Below are positions 30,704-41,001 of a stretch of 64,000 nucleotides of DNA, one piece after another (position 1 is the first letter of the stretch; each line of letters starts with the position of its first letter). A program made the position numbers and the translations under genes. The stretch is from Candidatus Vallotia laricis (GTDB taxonomy: Bacteria > Pseudomonadota > Gammaproteobacteria > Burkholderiales > Burkholderiaceae): the NCBI RefSeq assembly GCF_020541325.1, contig NZ_CP047399.1:434001-498000 (forward strand), given 5' to 3'. Under the pieces are notes generated by a model. That model was not told the origin of the DNA and made no database searches. It was given only the letters and a program-made list of their open reading frames with translations.

Positions 30704-31105
30704 ATGTCATATAGCGCTAAAGTTTTAGATCACTATGAAAACCCACGAAATGTTGGATCCTTTCCAAAAGATGATAACGCGGTTGGTACGGGTATGGTCG
30801 GTGCGCCTGCATGCGGTGATGTAATGAAGCTACAGATCCGAGTCGGCATAGGTGAGATTATCGAAGACGCAAAGTTCAAAACTTATGGATGCGGATCTGC
30901 GATCGCGTCTAGTTCCTTGCTAACAGAATGGGTTAAAGGCAAGACCCTAGATCAGGCGCTATTAATCAAGAATACACAGCTTGCCGAGGAATTGGCGCTT
31001 CCACCAGTGAAGATTCACTGTTCGATCCTAGCGGAGGATGCAATCAAGGCGGCAGTAAGCGACTACAAAAAGCGACGTGTAGCACTCCATGAATCTACAA
31101 TCTAA
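30704..31105 (+). CDS. iscU: Fe-S cluster assembly scaffold IscU
   Basis: IscU is the scaffold on which [2Fe-2S] clusters form before transfer. Its three ligand cysteines are visible in GAPACGDVMKLQI, YGCGSAIASSS and KIHCSILAEDA, the second group also including the conserved aspartate upstream. The LPPVK motif recognised by HscA appears as LPPVKIHCS. ATG 30704 follows AAGGAG at 30691-30696 and gives 133 residues. The frame is open further upstream over the end of iscS, but that part is not IscU. Confidence 0.97.
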   Translation: MSYSAKVLDHYENPRNVGSFPKDDNAVGTGMVGAPACGDVMKLQIRVGIGEIIEDAKFKTYGCGSAIASSSLLTEWVKGKTLDQALLIKNTQLAEELALPPVKIHCSILAEDAIKAAVSDYKKRRVALHESTI

Positions 31106-31174
31106 ATTGTGGAAGTGTTAAACCTAGCAATAGATTGATCCATAAATAATAGCTGGCTAAACTGGGGAACAATA

Positions 31175-31498
31175 ATGGCAATTACTCTAACTGGAAAGGC
31201 GGCGCAGCATGTGCGAGATTACTTGGCACGCAGGAAAAAGGGCATTGGGCTTCGACTTAGCGTAAGCACAACTGGTTGCTCTGGTCTAGCGTACAAACTT
31301 GAATATGTCGATGAGCTAGATTCCAGTGATATTGTCTTTGAGAGCTATGGAATTAAGGTTTTTGTTGATCAAAAGAGCCTAGCGTATATTGATGGTACAG
31401 AACTAGATTTTGTAAGAGAAGGGCTGAGCGAGGGATTCCGATTTAAAAACCCAAATATGAAGGATGAATGCGGGTGTGGCGAGTCTTTCCGTGTTTGA
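31175..31498 (+). CDS. iscA: Iron-sulfur assembly protein IscA
   Basis: A-type carrier that receives and transfers Fe-S clusters. At 107 residues it is the usual length. The three conserved cysteines are found in [17 protein letters not shown] (near residue 35) and the C-terminal CGCGESF. GGGGAAC precedes the ATG at a suitable distance. It stands in canonical order between iscU and hscB. Confidence 0.96.
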   Translation: MAITLTGKAAQHVRDYLARRKKGIGLRLSVSTTGCSGLAYKLEYVDELDSSDIVFESYGIKVFVDQKSLAYIDGTELDFVREGLSEGFRFKNPNMKDECGCGESFRV

Positions 31499-31576
31499 GT
31501 GGTCGCATGTGGTTTTTAATGCCATCAGCGTATGTCCCTAAAGTTAAATGATACGGCCGCTATTATAATTTTGACT

Positions 31577-32107
31577 ATGTTGTTCCTGACTCAAAACCAC
31601 TTCGAATTATTCAAAGTACCTGAGCGTTTTAGGTTGGATACGTACGCGCTCGCGCAAGCCTATCGCGCCGTGCAGGCGCAAATTCATCCAGATCGCTTTG
31701 CTTCAGCAGGCGATGCGCAAAAGCGTGTAGCAATACAATGGGCAGCACATACAAATGAAGTTTATCAGATACTAAAGTCGCCCCTAAGGCGTGCAATCTA
31801 CTTGTTGCACCTGCGCGGTATCGAGGTTGATACAGAAAATAATACCATTATGGAACCAGAATTTCTAATGCGACAAGTAGAATGGCGTGAGCAGATCTCA
31901 AATGCGGCTGTCGCATGTGATAGCGATGCGCTGCAGACGATGCTATACGAGTTAAAAAGTGAAGAATCAGAGCGGCTCTTATGTCTTGGCGAATTTCTCG
32001 ATTCCGGTGCAAATCAGCTAGCAGCCGCATTAGTACGCCAGTTAATGTTCATCGAGCGGGTCGTACACGAAATTGACATGCAGATTGAAAAAATAGAGGC
32101 GACGTAA
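31577..32107 (+). CDS. hscB: Fe-S co-chaperone HscB
   Basis: HscB is the J-domain co-chaperone that brings IscU to HscA and stimulates its ATPase. The N-terminal J domain has [15 protein letters not shown] and the invariant HPD at residues 37-39 ([11 protein letters not shown]). The C-terminal three-helix part binds IscU. I chose ATG 31577 (176 residues), where homologues begin. ATG 31532 in the same frame adds 15 hydrophobic residues and cannot be excluded because neither start has a clear ribosome binding site. Confidence 0.93.
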   Translation: MLFLTQNHFELFKVPERFRLDTYALAQAYRAVQAQIHPDRFASAGDAQKRVAIQWAAHTNEVYQILKSPLRRAIYLLHLRGIEVDTENNTIMEPEFLMRQVEWREQISNAAVACDSDALQTMLYELKSEESERLLCLGEFLDSGANQLAAALVRQLMFIERVVHEIDMQIEKIEAT

Positions 32108-32157
32108 AGTCTACTGCTTAATATACTGCGCTAAGCATCGCACCTCATATAGATAAA

Positions 32158-34023
32158 ATGGCTTTACTAAAAATATTAGAACCCAGCATAACGCTAGCGC
32201 CATATCAGCATCGAATTGCCATCGGTATCGATCTTGGAACGACTCACTCTCTAGTAGCTGTAGTTCGAAATGGCATATCAGAGGTATTGCTTGATGAATT
32301 AGGGAGACCATTGCTGCCATCTGTGGTTCGCTATTTGTCTGATGGTAAGCGCAAAATCGGTTATCAGGCAAAACAAGATGCAGCGCTAGATCCATGTAAT
32401 ACAATTGTCTCGGTAAAACGGTTTATGGGGCGGAGTAAGGATGATATACAGAATCTAGGTAGAGTACCTTACCAGTTTGTTAATGCCCCAGGCATGGTCC
32501 AGTTAAAGACTGTAGATGGAGTTCGCAGCCCTGTCGAGGTCTCTGCGGATATCCTTGTCGCATTGCTACAGCGCGCCGAAAATGCACTTGGTCACGAAAT
32601 TGTTGGATCTGTCATTACAGTTCCTGCATATTTTGACGATGCACAGCGGCAGGCTACAAAAGATGCCGCACGGCTTGCTGGGTTAAACGTATTACGCTTA
32701 TTGAATGAGCCTACCGCTGCCTCGATTGCTTATGGTTTAGATACTAGGATACAAGGGCTTTATGCAGTGTACGACCTGGGTGGAGGTACATTTGACTTAT
32801 CTGTTCTGAAGTTTACGCATGGTGTTTTTGAAGTGCTTTCTACGGTCGGAGATTCAATGCTGGGCGGTGATGATTTTGATCATGCTTTATATCGACATGT
32901 ATTAAACCGTACGAGACTTGGCATACTTCTACCACAGGATGTACGGGCGCTATTGGATGCGGTACGTGTAGCAAAGGAAATTCTATCTACTCAGCATGAG
33001 GCCTTACTTGATCTTCAGTTATCTTGTAACCGACGTGTCGTGCTGACGCTTACAGAAGCTGAATTCGAAACCGTGACCCAATCGCTTGTCTCACGTACGC
33101 TAGTGCTTACACGCCAAGCGTTACGTAATGCAAAAGTGACGCCACAGGATTTCGATGGCATTGTACTAGTAGGGGGCTCTACGCGCATGCGTAGCATACG
33201 CTATGCTGTCGAGCAATATTTTAGTAAAGTACCTTTAACTGATTTGGATCCAGATAAGGTCGTTGCACTAGGCGCTGCCATCCAGGCCGACATGCTAGCC
33301 GGCAATCGGCGAGATGGTGATAACTGGTTATTGCTTGACGTGATACCGCTGTCGCTCGGATTAGAAACTATGGGTGGACTAGTGGAGAAGATTATTCCGC
33401 GGAATTCGACGATTCCAGTATCGAAGTCTCAGGAATTTACAACATTTAAAAATGGCCAGAGCGCAATGGTAATTCATATTGTACAGGGCGAGCGTGAATT
33501 AGTGTCTGACTGTCGCTCGCTTGCGCGTTTCGAATTACGTGGCATTCCACCAATGATTGCTGGCTGCGCTCGGATCCGAGTTACCTTCCAGGTTGATGCG
33601 GACGGGCTTCTATCTGTATCAGCTTGTGAAGTACAGTCGGGTATACAATCTGAGGTAGTTGTTAAGCCTTCATATGGATTAAATGATGAAGATATCGCTA
33701 GAATGATACAGGAGGGTTTTAGTAGCTCAAAATGCGATATGCGTACCAGGGCATTGAGAGAAGCACAAATCGATGCACGTCGTCTGGTATACACAACCGA
33801 TAAAGCGCTAGAAGCTGATTGGGATCTGCTTGACGCTACCGAGCGCACTGAAGTTAATACTAAATTAAACGCGCTACGCGCAATGCTTGACGAGAATGAT
33901 ATAGACCGTATTCATGAATCGACGAAAGCTCTAGCTAATGTAACAGATGAGTTTGCTGCGCGCCGCATGAATAAAAGTATTCATAGCGCACTTGCTAGTT
34001 GTAAGCTTGACGAAACTAGCTAA
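32158..34023 (+). CDS. hscA: Fe-S chaperone HscA (Hsp70 family)
   Basis: HscA uses ATP to release clusters from IscU by binding its LPPVK motif. At 621 residues it is full length. Hsp70 signatures are present in order: [13 protein letters not shown] near residue 22, [14 protein letters not shown] near 203, and [16 protein letters not shown] near 339, followed by the substrate-binding domain. The residue pattern GTTHS, in place of GTTNS of DnaK, is typical of HscA. It follows hscB by 50 bases and precedes fdx. Confidence 0.96.
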   Translation: MALLKILEPSITLAPYQHRIAIGIDLGTTHSLVAVVRNGISEVLLDELGRPLLPSVVRYLSDGKRKIGYQAKQDAALDPCNTIVSVKRFMGRSKDDIQNLGRVPYQFVNAPGMVQLKTVDGVRSPVEVSADILVALLQRAENALGHEIVGSVITVPAYFDDAQRQATKDAARLAGLNVLRLLNEPTAASIAYGLDTRIQGLYAVYDLGGGTFDLSVLKFTHGVFEVLSTVGDSMLGGDDFDHALYRHVLNRTRLGILLPQDVRALLDAVRVAKEILSTQHEALLDLQLSCNRRVVLTLTEAEFETVTQSLVSRTLVLTRQALRNAKVTPQDFDGIVLVGGSTRMRSIRYAVEQYFSKVPLTDLDPDKVVALGAAIQADMLAGNRRDGDNWLLLDVIPLSLGLETMGGLVEKIIPRNSTIPVSKSQEFTTFKNGQSAMVIHIVQGERELVSDCRSLARFELRGIPPMIAGCARIRVTFQVDADGLLSVSACEVQSGIQSEVVVKPSYGLNDEDIARMIQEGFSSSKCDMRTRALREAQIDARRLVYTTDKALEADWDLLDATERTEVNTKLNALRAMLDENDIDRIHESTKALANVTDEFAARRMNKSIHSALASCKLDETS

Positions 34024-34061
34024 TCTTTTTTAATACTACCGCTTTATAGGATTATTTTGCA

Positions 34062-34439
34062 ATGTCTCAAATCGTTATTTTGCCCCATATTGAGTTATGC
34101 CCGGAGGGTGCAGTGCTTGAAGCAGAATTTAGCAAAACCATTTGTGATACATTGTTGGATAACGGTATAGAAATTGAGCATGCGTGTGAAAAGTCTTGTG
34201 CGTGTACTACATGCCATATTATTGTGCGAGAGGGATTCGATGCCATAGAACCATCGCAGGAGCGTGAAGATGAATTACTAGATAAAGCTTGGGGCCTAGA
34301 GCTGACTTCAAGGTTATCGTGTCAAGCGAAGTTGCTAAAAAATGAAGATATAGTAATCGAAATTCCGAAATACTCAATTCATCATCACGCAAATAAAACT
34401 ATGAAGCATGAGAGGGGCATCAACAGTGAAGTGGACTGA
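34062..34439 (+). CDS. fdx: ISC-system [2Fe-2S] ferredoxin
   Basis: Adrenodoxin-type ferredoxin supplying electrons for cluster assembly. The cluster ligands Cys42, Cys48, Cys51 and Cys87 are in HACEKSCACTTCH and SRLSCQAK. Most homologues end soon after PKYTINHA; here the reading frame continues past the equivalent PKYSIHHH for about 14 more residues and overlaps the start of iscX by 14 bases. The added tail is probably a read-on after loss of the original stop. The core is intact. Confidence 0.95.
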   Translation: MSQIVILPHIELCPEGAVLEAEFSKTICDTLLDNGIEIEHACEKSCACTTCHIIVREGFDAIEPSQEREDELLDKAWGLELTSRLSCQAKLLKNEDIVIEIPKYSIHHHANKTMKHERGINSEVD

Positions 34440-34620
34440 TACGCATAACATTGCTATGGCGCTAATCGCTTTATATCCAGACATTAATCCTCAATATATC
34501 CGTTTTACGGATCTACATCGATGGGTAATAACACTCGATGATTTTGATGACGAACCGAATAAATCAAGCGAAAGAATTCTAGAAGCGATACAGTTGGCAT
34601 GGATTAAAGATTCTGACTAA
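34426..34620 (+). CDS. iscX: IscX (Fe-S assembly accessory protein)
   Basis: The small acidic protein binds IscS and iron and modulates cluster assembly. The sequence begins VKWTDTHNIAMAL and keeps DINPQYIRFTDLHRWV and DFDDEPNKSSERILEAIQ, the full IscX fold. The best start is GTG 34426, directly giving the family N-terminus (M-K-W-T-D) with GAGGGG eight bases upstream; ATG 34408 would add six residues. It overlaps the 3' end of fdx and closes the isc operon. Length is 64 residues. Confidence 0.93.
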   Translation: MKWTDTHNIAMALIALYPDINPQYIRFTDLHRWVITLDDFDDEPNKSSERILEAIQLAWIKDSD

Positions 34621-34801
34621 TACAGTACACAGATATTTCATCATCATACCTACTTTAGAAAGGATGATATATAAGATCATCTAATAAATAATGCGCATAA
34701 TAAGTGGAATAAAATTTCCTGATTTCCTGTTTAGTTTTATGTGAACTCTTAGCCATCCCAAGAAAATATTAGTATAGAAACTATGTCTAATACGAATTAT
34801 A

Positions 34802-36334
34802 TTAATCTCCGCGCCGAAGGTGCGGAAACAGGATAACGTCGCGAATACTCCGACTATCAGTTAGTAACATTACAAGTCGATCAATACCAATTCCGCACCC
34901 TCCCGTTGGAGGCATGCCATACTCCAGTGCGCGGATGTAGTCTTCATCATAATACATTGCTTTCTCATCACCAGCATTTTTCTGCTCCGCTTGCTTGCGA
35001 AAGCGCATTGCTTGATCATCCGGATCATTTAATTCCGAGAATCCATTTGCTACCTCGCGGCCCGCAATGAATAGCTCAAAGCGCTCAGCAATACCGGGGG
35101 CTCCGTCTGAAGCTCGGGCAAGCGGTGATACTTCAACCGGATAGTTAACTATATAAGTTGGCTCCCATAGCTGGGCTTCAGCGGTTTCCTCAAAAAGAGC
35201 AAGTAGAAGAGTGCTTACGTCGGTATTATACGGCGCTACATCATGTATATCGGCGCCAAGCTTGCACAATTCGGCACGTAGCCAATCTTTATTGGAAAGG
35301 CATGCATCAGTGTATTGTGGTGTATACTTCTTGATTGCATCAGTAATCGTTAAACGATGAAATGGCTGACTAAAATTTAGTATGTGCCCTTGATAAGAAA
35401 TCTCCAGTGTACCCTGCGCGTCTAGTGCTGCTTTCCGTATTAACTGCTCAGTGAAGTCCATCAGCCAGCAATAGTCAGTATAGGCGGCGTAGAATTCCAT
35501 CATCGTGAATTCTGGATTGTGCTTAGGTGAGACTCCTTCGTTACGAAAGTTACGGCCAAGTTCAAAGACACGGTCAAACCCGCCAATAATTAGTCGTTTT
35601 AGGTATAACTCCGGTGCAATACGGAGAAACATTTGCATGTTTAGGGCATTGTGATGCGTGATAAACGGCTTGGCTGTCGCGCCGCCCGGGATCGGATGCA
35701 GCATTGGTGTCTCGACTTCCATAAAACTTGCGTTTGTCATAAATTGACGCACCGATGTGATAATACGCGTACGAACCTGAAAAGTCTTGCGTGTCTCTGG
35801 CGTAACAATAAGATCTACACAACGCTGACGATATTTTATTTCTTGGTCAGACAATCCATGAAACTTATCCGGAAGTGGGCGAATATTTTTAGACAGAAGC
35901 CGTAGTTCGATACAACGTACCGAGAGCTCGCCCTTATTCGTCCGGAATAATATTCCACACGTCGAGATGATATCACCTAGATCCCATTTCTTAAATGCAT
36001 CGTAGGTATCTGAGCCGACGTTAGCTATGGTAATAAAAAACTGGATTTGACCGGTCCCATCCTGTATGGTTGCAAAGCTTGCTTTACCCATAATTCGCTT
36101 AAGCATCATCCGGCCAGCAATTGATACATTTACCGATCTCTTCTCCAGGACGCTTTGATCAATGTTGGAAAAGTGAGAGCGTAGATCTGCCGCTCTATTT
36201 TTAGGAAAAAAATCATTCGGATATGCGATACCTTGCTCGCGCAAGACTCGCAGCTTATCTCTGCGCTCCGCAATGATTGCGTTATTATCACTGTCGATAC
36301 TAATTAGCGCAGTATTGGGATTTATATCGGCCAT
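34802..36334 (-). CDS. lysS: Lysyl-tRNA synthetase, class II
   Basis: LysS charges tRNA-Lys, whose gene lies at 4751. The protein has an N-terminal OB-fold for anticodon binding ([23 protein letters not shown]) and a class II core with motif 2 ([20 protein letters not shown]) and motif 3 ([18 protein letters not shown]) near the C-terminus. I chose ATG 36334 (510 residues); a TTG nine bases upstream is possible. It follows prfB by 13 bases on the same strand, the conserved prfB-lysS pair. Confidence 0.96.
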   Translation of the reverse strand: MADINPNTALISIDSDNNAIIAERRDKLRVLREQGIAYPNDFFPKNRAADLRSHFSNIDQSVLEKRSVNVSIAGRMMLKRIMGKASFATIQDGTGQIQFFITIANVGSDTYDAFKKWDLGDIISTCGILFRTNKGELSVRCIELRLLSKNIRPLPDKFHGLSDQEIKYRQRCVDLIVTPETRKTFQVRTRIITSVRQFMTNASFMEVETPMLHPIPGGATAKPFITHHNALNMQMFLRIAPELYLKRLIIGGFDRVFELGRNFRNEGVSPKHNPEFTMMEFYAAYTDYCWLMDFTEQLIRKAALDAQGTLEISYQGHILNFSQPFHRLTITDAIKKYTPQYTDACLSNKDWLRAELCKLGADIHDVAPYNTDVSTLLLALFEETAEAQLWEPTYIVNYPVEVSPLARASDGAPGIAERFELFIAGREVANGFSELNDPDDQAMRFRKQAEQKNAGDEKAMYYDEDYIRALEYGMPPTGGCGIGIDRLVMLLTDSRSIRDVILFPHLRRGD

Positions 36335-36347
36335 GGTCTGCAATAGT

Positions 36348-37470
36348 CTATGCTAGAATGCTAGAATTTATGCCCTGCTTTAGGCTTGCTTGTATAAAAA
36401 TGTCGAGTTCCCCATCCAGTACTGCGCGTGCATTGCTTACTTCGACTTTTGTGCGCAAGTCTTTTACACGACTTTTGTCAAGCACGTAGGAGCGAATCTG
36501 ATGCCCCCATCCTACGTCATTCTTACTTGACTCAAGTTTATCTTGCTCAGCCCGACGCTTTCGCATCTCTCTCTCGTGTAACCGCGATTTAAGCATTGAC
36601 ATTGCTTCCGAACGGTTTCGATGCTGTGAACGATCATTCTGACACTGCACAACAATGCCTGACGGCAAATGCGTAATGCGCACCGCCGAATCGGTCTTAT
36701 TAATATGCTGGCCACCGGCCCCAGATGCTCGAAATGTATCAATGCGCAGGTCGGCTGGATTGATATCGATATCAATTGATTCATCTACTTTCGGGTATAC
36801 AAACACCGACGAGAATGATGTATGACGGCCGCCAGCCGAATCGAACGGCGACTTGCGAACTAAGCGATGAATACCAGTCTCTGTGCGTAAATAACCATAG
36901 GCGTACTCACCTTCGACCTTGATCGTAGCATTTTTAATGCCCGCTACCTCACCATCTGACTGCTCAAGCAGCTCGGTTTTGAAGCCTTTACGCTCGCAGT
37001 AGCGTAAATATTGGCGTAATAGCATTGACGCCCAGTCCTGTGCTTCTGTACCACCAGCACCCGCCTGAATATCGACAAAGCAGTTATTTAGATCGTCTAG
37101 ATTATTGAACATCCGGCGAAACTCGATATTCGATATTCGATGTTCCTGCGAGGAGACGTCAGCCTCACAGGCTAGTAGAGTACTATTCTCTTGTTCCTCG
37201 CTGGCCAGATTAAATAATTCCCGCGTATCTGTTAGGTCACGGTCAAGCGTCGAAAGCATATGAACAACTGCCTCGAGTAGCTTCTTTTCTCGGCCGAGGG
37301 CTTTAGCCTGCTTTACGTTACTCCAGATATCCGGATTTTCTAGGGCTATCTTAACTTCTGTTAGTCGGGCTTTTTTCGCATCGAAGTCAAAGATACCTCC
37401 GAAGATCTTCGGCGCGCTTTTGCAAGTTAGTCAGAGTTGAATTGATTACGTTCAGGCGTTCTGCTTCCAT
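36348..37470 (-). CDS. prfB: Peptide chain release factor 2, with programmed +1 frameshift
   Basis: RF2 ends translation at UGA and UAA. The gene is in two frames. From ATG 37470, 27 codons ([19 protein letters not shown]... LRRYL) end at an in-frame UGA at 37389-37387. The slippery sequence CTT-TGA-C preceded by GGAGG is the classical autoregulatory site. A +1 shift continues with DFDAKKARL into the main frame ending at 36348. The product would have 373 residues with KSPFD (codon recognition) and SGAGGQHIN (GGQ peptidyl release motif). A perfect 14-bp palindrome CCGAAGATCTTCGG at 37399-37412 abuts the site. Confidence 0.95.
37386..37412 (-). promoter_or_regulatory. prfB recoding site (internal Shine-Dalgarno, CTTTGAC)
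   Basis: Reading the minus strand, CGGAGG-TAT-CTT-TGA-C reproduces the E. coli RF2 frameshift site: an internal Shine-Dalgarno three bases before CTT, then UGA and C. Scarce RF2 slows reading of UGA and favours the shift, so RF2 controls its own synthesis. The upstream palindrome CCGAAGATCTTCGG overlaps the first bases of the Shine-Dalgarno and might fold over it. Confidence 0.93.
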
Positions 37471-37515
37471 ATTAATCAGGATCTTAGAAAGAGACTAAAA
37501 TTATAAAGGATGATA

Positions 37516-39219
37516 TTAGATCGTTGCGTGCTCGACGACTAATTGCACGCGCGACACGCCATGCCAGGTGTTACGCGTAATCCGGTAGGCGAATAATGCC
37601 CGTGCCGGAAGTCTGTCATTATGGTTAAACCAGATTGCTGTACAGTGCAAGTGCCCACGGGCAAGCTTTAGCTTTAAATGCCGCTTCTTAACAAGTGACT
37701 GAGAGAGCACCTCAAATTCTGCTGAAAAAACTGGTGCCGGGAAACCTTGGCCCCATACCTCTTTTTCAATTAGCTCAACAAATGATAATGTATGATACGC
37801 ATCTTCTAGCTCACCATCCGTCTCAATTTGTTGAGCAAGTACATTTTCATTCAGCCACTCTCTCGCCACTATGTCGAATATAGCAGCGAAGCGCGGTATA
37901 TCCCTAGTGTGCAGGGTGAGGCCAGAGGCCATTGCATGGCCACCAAATCGCCCGATTAGTCCGGGTTCTCGCTTCGAAACTGCGTGCAGCGCATCACGCA
38001 AATGAAATCCGGGAATTGAGCGTCCAGAGCCTTTTACGTGTTCTCCTGACTCATCAGTCAGAGCGAACACAATTGCTGGTCTGTAAAAGTGCTCTTTAAG
38101 ACGGCTAGCAACGATACCTATTACGCCCTGGTGCCATGTTGGTTTGAATACCGTGATTGTAGATTTATCACGCGGACTAAACTGTACGAGTTCGGCTAAC
38201 GCCTCTTCTTGTATCTGCGCCTCGATTTCACGACGCTTACGGTTCATAATATCGAGTTTTCGTGCCAAGACATCGGCGCGACGCGTATCGTCAGTGACCA
38301 AGCATTCGATTCCAAGAGACATGTCAGATAGCCGACCTGCCGCATTTAGTCGCGGCCCTAACCCAAATCCTAGATCAAATGTAGATGCGTTACCCGAATC
38401 ACGCGCAGATGCCCGGAAAAGCGATGCTATTCCTGGTTGCATTTTGCCATTACGGATACGCTGCAGGCCTTGCGCAACCAGTATGCGATTATTCGCATCT
38501 AATTCCACTACGTCGGCTACTGTACCCAACGCAACCAAGTCAAGAAGTCCGTCTAGCCTCGGCTCAGCACGCCCATTAAAGGCGCCTCGCTGCCGAAATA
38601 GTGCACGCAGCGCTAATAGCACATAGAACATCACGCCAACACCAGCAAGGTTCTTGCTTAGGAATACACAGCCTGGTTGATTTGGGTTGACAATTGCATA
38701 TGCAGCAGGCAAGGTATCGTCAGGTAAATGATGATCAGTAATCAATACATTAATGCCGAGTGCGTTAGCGGCTTCTACACCCTCTATGCTAGCAATCCCG
38801 TTATCGACGGTAATTAATAAATTAGGGCATGCATTAGGACGACTAGCGATTAGCTTAACAATATCTGGCGTTAGTCCGTATCCAAATTCAAAGCGGTTCG
38901 GCACTAGGTAGTTAATATGTGCGCCGAATAGGCGCAGACCACGCACGGCTACCGCACATGCAGTTGCTCCATCACAATCATAATCAGCGACTACTAAGAT
39001 CTGCTGTTGCATAGTAATTGCATCAGCTAGCAGCGCTGCTGCTCTGCTAATGCTTAAGAGCCCATCCGGTGGTAAGAGTCGCGTTAGTAGAGTATCTACA
39101 TCGGTAGGCGCACTAATGCCTCTAGACGAATACAGTCTGGCAAGCACTGGATGAATACCCTTCCATATAATAGCGTTTTCGTCAGAGAATGAGTGGGTTC
39201 GAGTGATAATATTAGTCAT
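37516..39219 (-). CDS. recJ: Single-stranded-DNA-specific exonuclease RecJ
   Basis: RecJ degrades single-stranded DNA 5' to 3' in recombination and repair. The DHH phosphoesterase motifs are visible: VVADYDCDGATA near residue 77, ITDHHLPDD near 153, and the DHHA1 motif GRFGGHAMASGLT near 460. I chose ATG 39219 (567 residues), ten bases after the rpfE-like stop; a TTG at 39249 would overlap that gene. Retention of recJ in a reduced genome is notable because many symbionts lose recombination genes. Confidence 0.94.
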   Translation of the reverse strand: MTNIITRTHSFSDENAIIWKGIHPVLARLYSSRGISAPTDVDTLLTRLLPPDGLLSISRAAALLADAITMQQQILVVADYDCDGATACAVAVRGLRLFGAHINYLVPNRFEFGYGLTPDIVKLIASRPNACPNLLITVDNGIASIEGVEAANALGINVLITDHHLPDDTLPAAYAIVNPNQPGCVFLSKNLAGVGVMFYVLLALRALFRQRGAFNGRAEPRLDGLLDLVALGTVADVVELDANNRILVAQGLQRIRNGKMQPGIASLFRASARDSGNASTFDLGFGLGPRLNAAGRLSDMSLGIECLVTDDTRRADVLARKLDIMNRKRREIEAQIQEEALAELVQFSPRDKSTITVFKPTWHQGVIGIVASRLKEHFYRPAIVFALTDESGEHVKGSGRSIPGFHLRDALHAVSKREPGLIGRFGGHAMASGLTLHTRDIPRFAAIFDIVAREWLNENVLAQQIETDGELEDAYHTLSFVELIEKEVWGQGFPAPVFSAEFEVLSQSLVKKRHLKLKLARGHLHCTAIWFNHNDRLPARALFAYRITRNTWHGVSRVQLVVEHATI

Positions 39220-39229
39220 AGACGCGAGC

Positions 39230-40414
39230 TCATAATAATAGCGACTCAAACGATCGGCGCCGCCAGAATTTTTTTATCTCCATAGGGCGTATAACGAGTG
39301 TGATTGCAATGGCGTCGCCGCACAGCGTTAACGTGAGCTCCGGAAGTTCATAGCGTTTTAATGCTATAAGTGCTGGCGCAAACCAGTCGCGCTCCATTAC
39401 CTCGAGCACAGCACGAAAGCGTAACCAGTCTTGCTGCAAGAATGGTGTGCTTAGTTGATCAAGTTCGACTAGCGTTACACTGCGTGGATCAAAAACTGAA
39501 GATTGACTACCGATTTGTTGCAACAGCATATTGAAGGAGGTAGGCGGCATTCCTATCGAGGCAGCACTCGCAAGCGCTAGACCACGCGTAGCAGCTGCTT
39601 GTGACAGTACGCACTCGAAGGGCCGCATTACCGGCGTTATACATCCCTGGGCGTAAGGCCAAATCGAGTTCGCAGCAAGTAATCCGCGCTCTTCTCGAAT
39701 TTGGTTAACCGGATGCGTAAACCAAGCCATCTGAACTTCGTTCTGCAGTTTTATCCACGTACTAGGTAAGCGGCCAGTATAAGCCTCGTGCGGTAGCCAA
39801 ATCTCGATGTTATGTCCGGAGACGCGAAGTGGCGACGCGCTTGCTAATAGGCCCAGTTTCTCACCTGATAAGTACCATCGTAGGGGCGTAGGAGCTGCTA
39901 GTTCTATGCCAAGTTCCTCAATTAAAGGTCTCGCAACAGCAAGTAGCGCAGCCGCATCACTCTTCGAGATTTGCAACATATCAGCATTACTTAGCACTAT
40001 ATAAGTCTGCGAGAGCTGCAGATGAACAGGCTCGACGCATATCCAGATAGCATCTCGAGGTTCGCTGCCATCCGCAAGAAGCATGTACGGAGCGAGCGGC
40101 GCGTCCATGTCAGTTTTATCTAGATGTGTCGACTCACCCATTGCCGCATTTTCGCCTTTCTGGCACGATGCAGAAGACGCAGCAGTATAGCTAACACCGA
40201 AACAACGAGCGACCCACTGCTCATGGGGCAATGAGCGCTGAAAATCGCTCTCGACTACGCGTTCGATAAGTCTGGCGTGTGCGATTAAGCTATCTAGCGC
40301 CGGTTTAGATAGGTTCTGTAGAGCACACCGTGAGTTAGCCAGTGTTGGTAACGAAAATGGTACTAGTAAGTGGAGGCGAGAAAAACGATGTTTAGCGTGC
40401 ATGATAAAGCGCAT
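39230..40414 (-). CDS. RpfE-like conserved protein (COG4255 type)
   Basis: The 394-residue protein has no signal peptide or membrane segment. Features include LHLLVPFSLP at the N-terminus, LADGSEPRDAIWICVEPVHLQL near residue 115, and a conserved C-terminal half with ANSIWPYAQG. It matches in memory the family called RpfE or phosphoglycerate-mutase-like regulatory protein, which lies upstream of recJ in Xanthomonas and beta-proteobacteria; none of the catalytic residues of a mutase is evident to me. Function is unknown. Start ATG 40414 or ATG 40402. It is cotranscribed with recJ. Confidence 0.75.
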   Translation of the reverse strand: MRFIMHAKHRFSRLHLLVPFSLPTLANSRCALQNLSKPALDSLIAHARLIERVVESDFQRSLPHEQWVARCFGVSYTAASSASCQKGENAAMGESTHLDKTDMDAPLAPYMLLADGSEPRDAIWICVEPVHLQLSQTYIVLSNADMLQISKSDAAALLAVARPLIEELGIELAAPTPLRWYLSGEKLGLLASASPLRVSGHNIEIWLPHEAYTGRLPSTWIKLQNEVQMAWFTHPVNQIREERGLLAANSIWPYAQGCITPVMRPFECVLSQAAATRGLALASAASIGMPPTSFNMLLQQIGSQSSVFDPRSVTLVELDQLSTPFLQQDWLRFRAVLEVMERDWFAPALIALKRYELPELTLTLCGDAIAITLVIRPMEIKKFWRRRSFESLLL

Positions 40415-41001
40415 TGTAGGGCAATCCGCCGGTTATATCGATCTCTTTAACTTATTGCGTATTGTCATCACGCGACAGAGATTGCGCACTCCCGCCTTAT
40501 CTGCGGACTGCTACTTCAATTATTTAAACAAAGTAGAAAAACTCCAATTTATGGAAAAAAGACGCTAAAGCGTTGCACGGTATGACGTGAGACTCAAATA
40601 ATCTCACTAAAAAATTTTCTTAGGCCTCTACTGATCGAAATGATCATGGCAGTTCTCAAATCTGGATTGAGGATTAAATTATTTTAATAATACAGTTTTA
40701 AGGAATGAAAACCCTCTCTATTTTTATAAAAATATGTTTTTTAAGTTAAATAAAAAAACTAGCATAGATTATAGTAGAAAAACTATATAGTATTTCTTAG
40801 GTTTTTCTAATTTTTTAATTCACCTTAAATAGTGATCGCCCGAAAAATTTTATAGATTTTTCCATTATGACAGACTAGAAATGGAGTCAATTTTTTCTAA
40901 AACAGCACGCAACAGCAGAACGCAGTGTTATATAGAAAGCTATATCGTTACCCAGGCGATGTATATCAGCAAGGGTTGATAATTATAGATAAAGGATTGA
41001 T
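40415..41001. other. Divergent promoter region between rpfE-like and lolC
   Basis: About 590 bases between two divergently read genes. The 40540-40880 part is strongly AT-rich with A and T runs and no open frame. It must contain the promoters for the minus-strand recJ-prfB-lysS group and for lolCD, but no clear pair of -35/-10 boxes could be picked out. I see no gene remnant. Confidence 0.55.

Noticed and set aside
38144-38626. 160-codon open frame antisense to recJ
   Set aside because: It is the complement of the conserved DHH exonuclease gene and shows only Ser/Arg-rich shadow translation.
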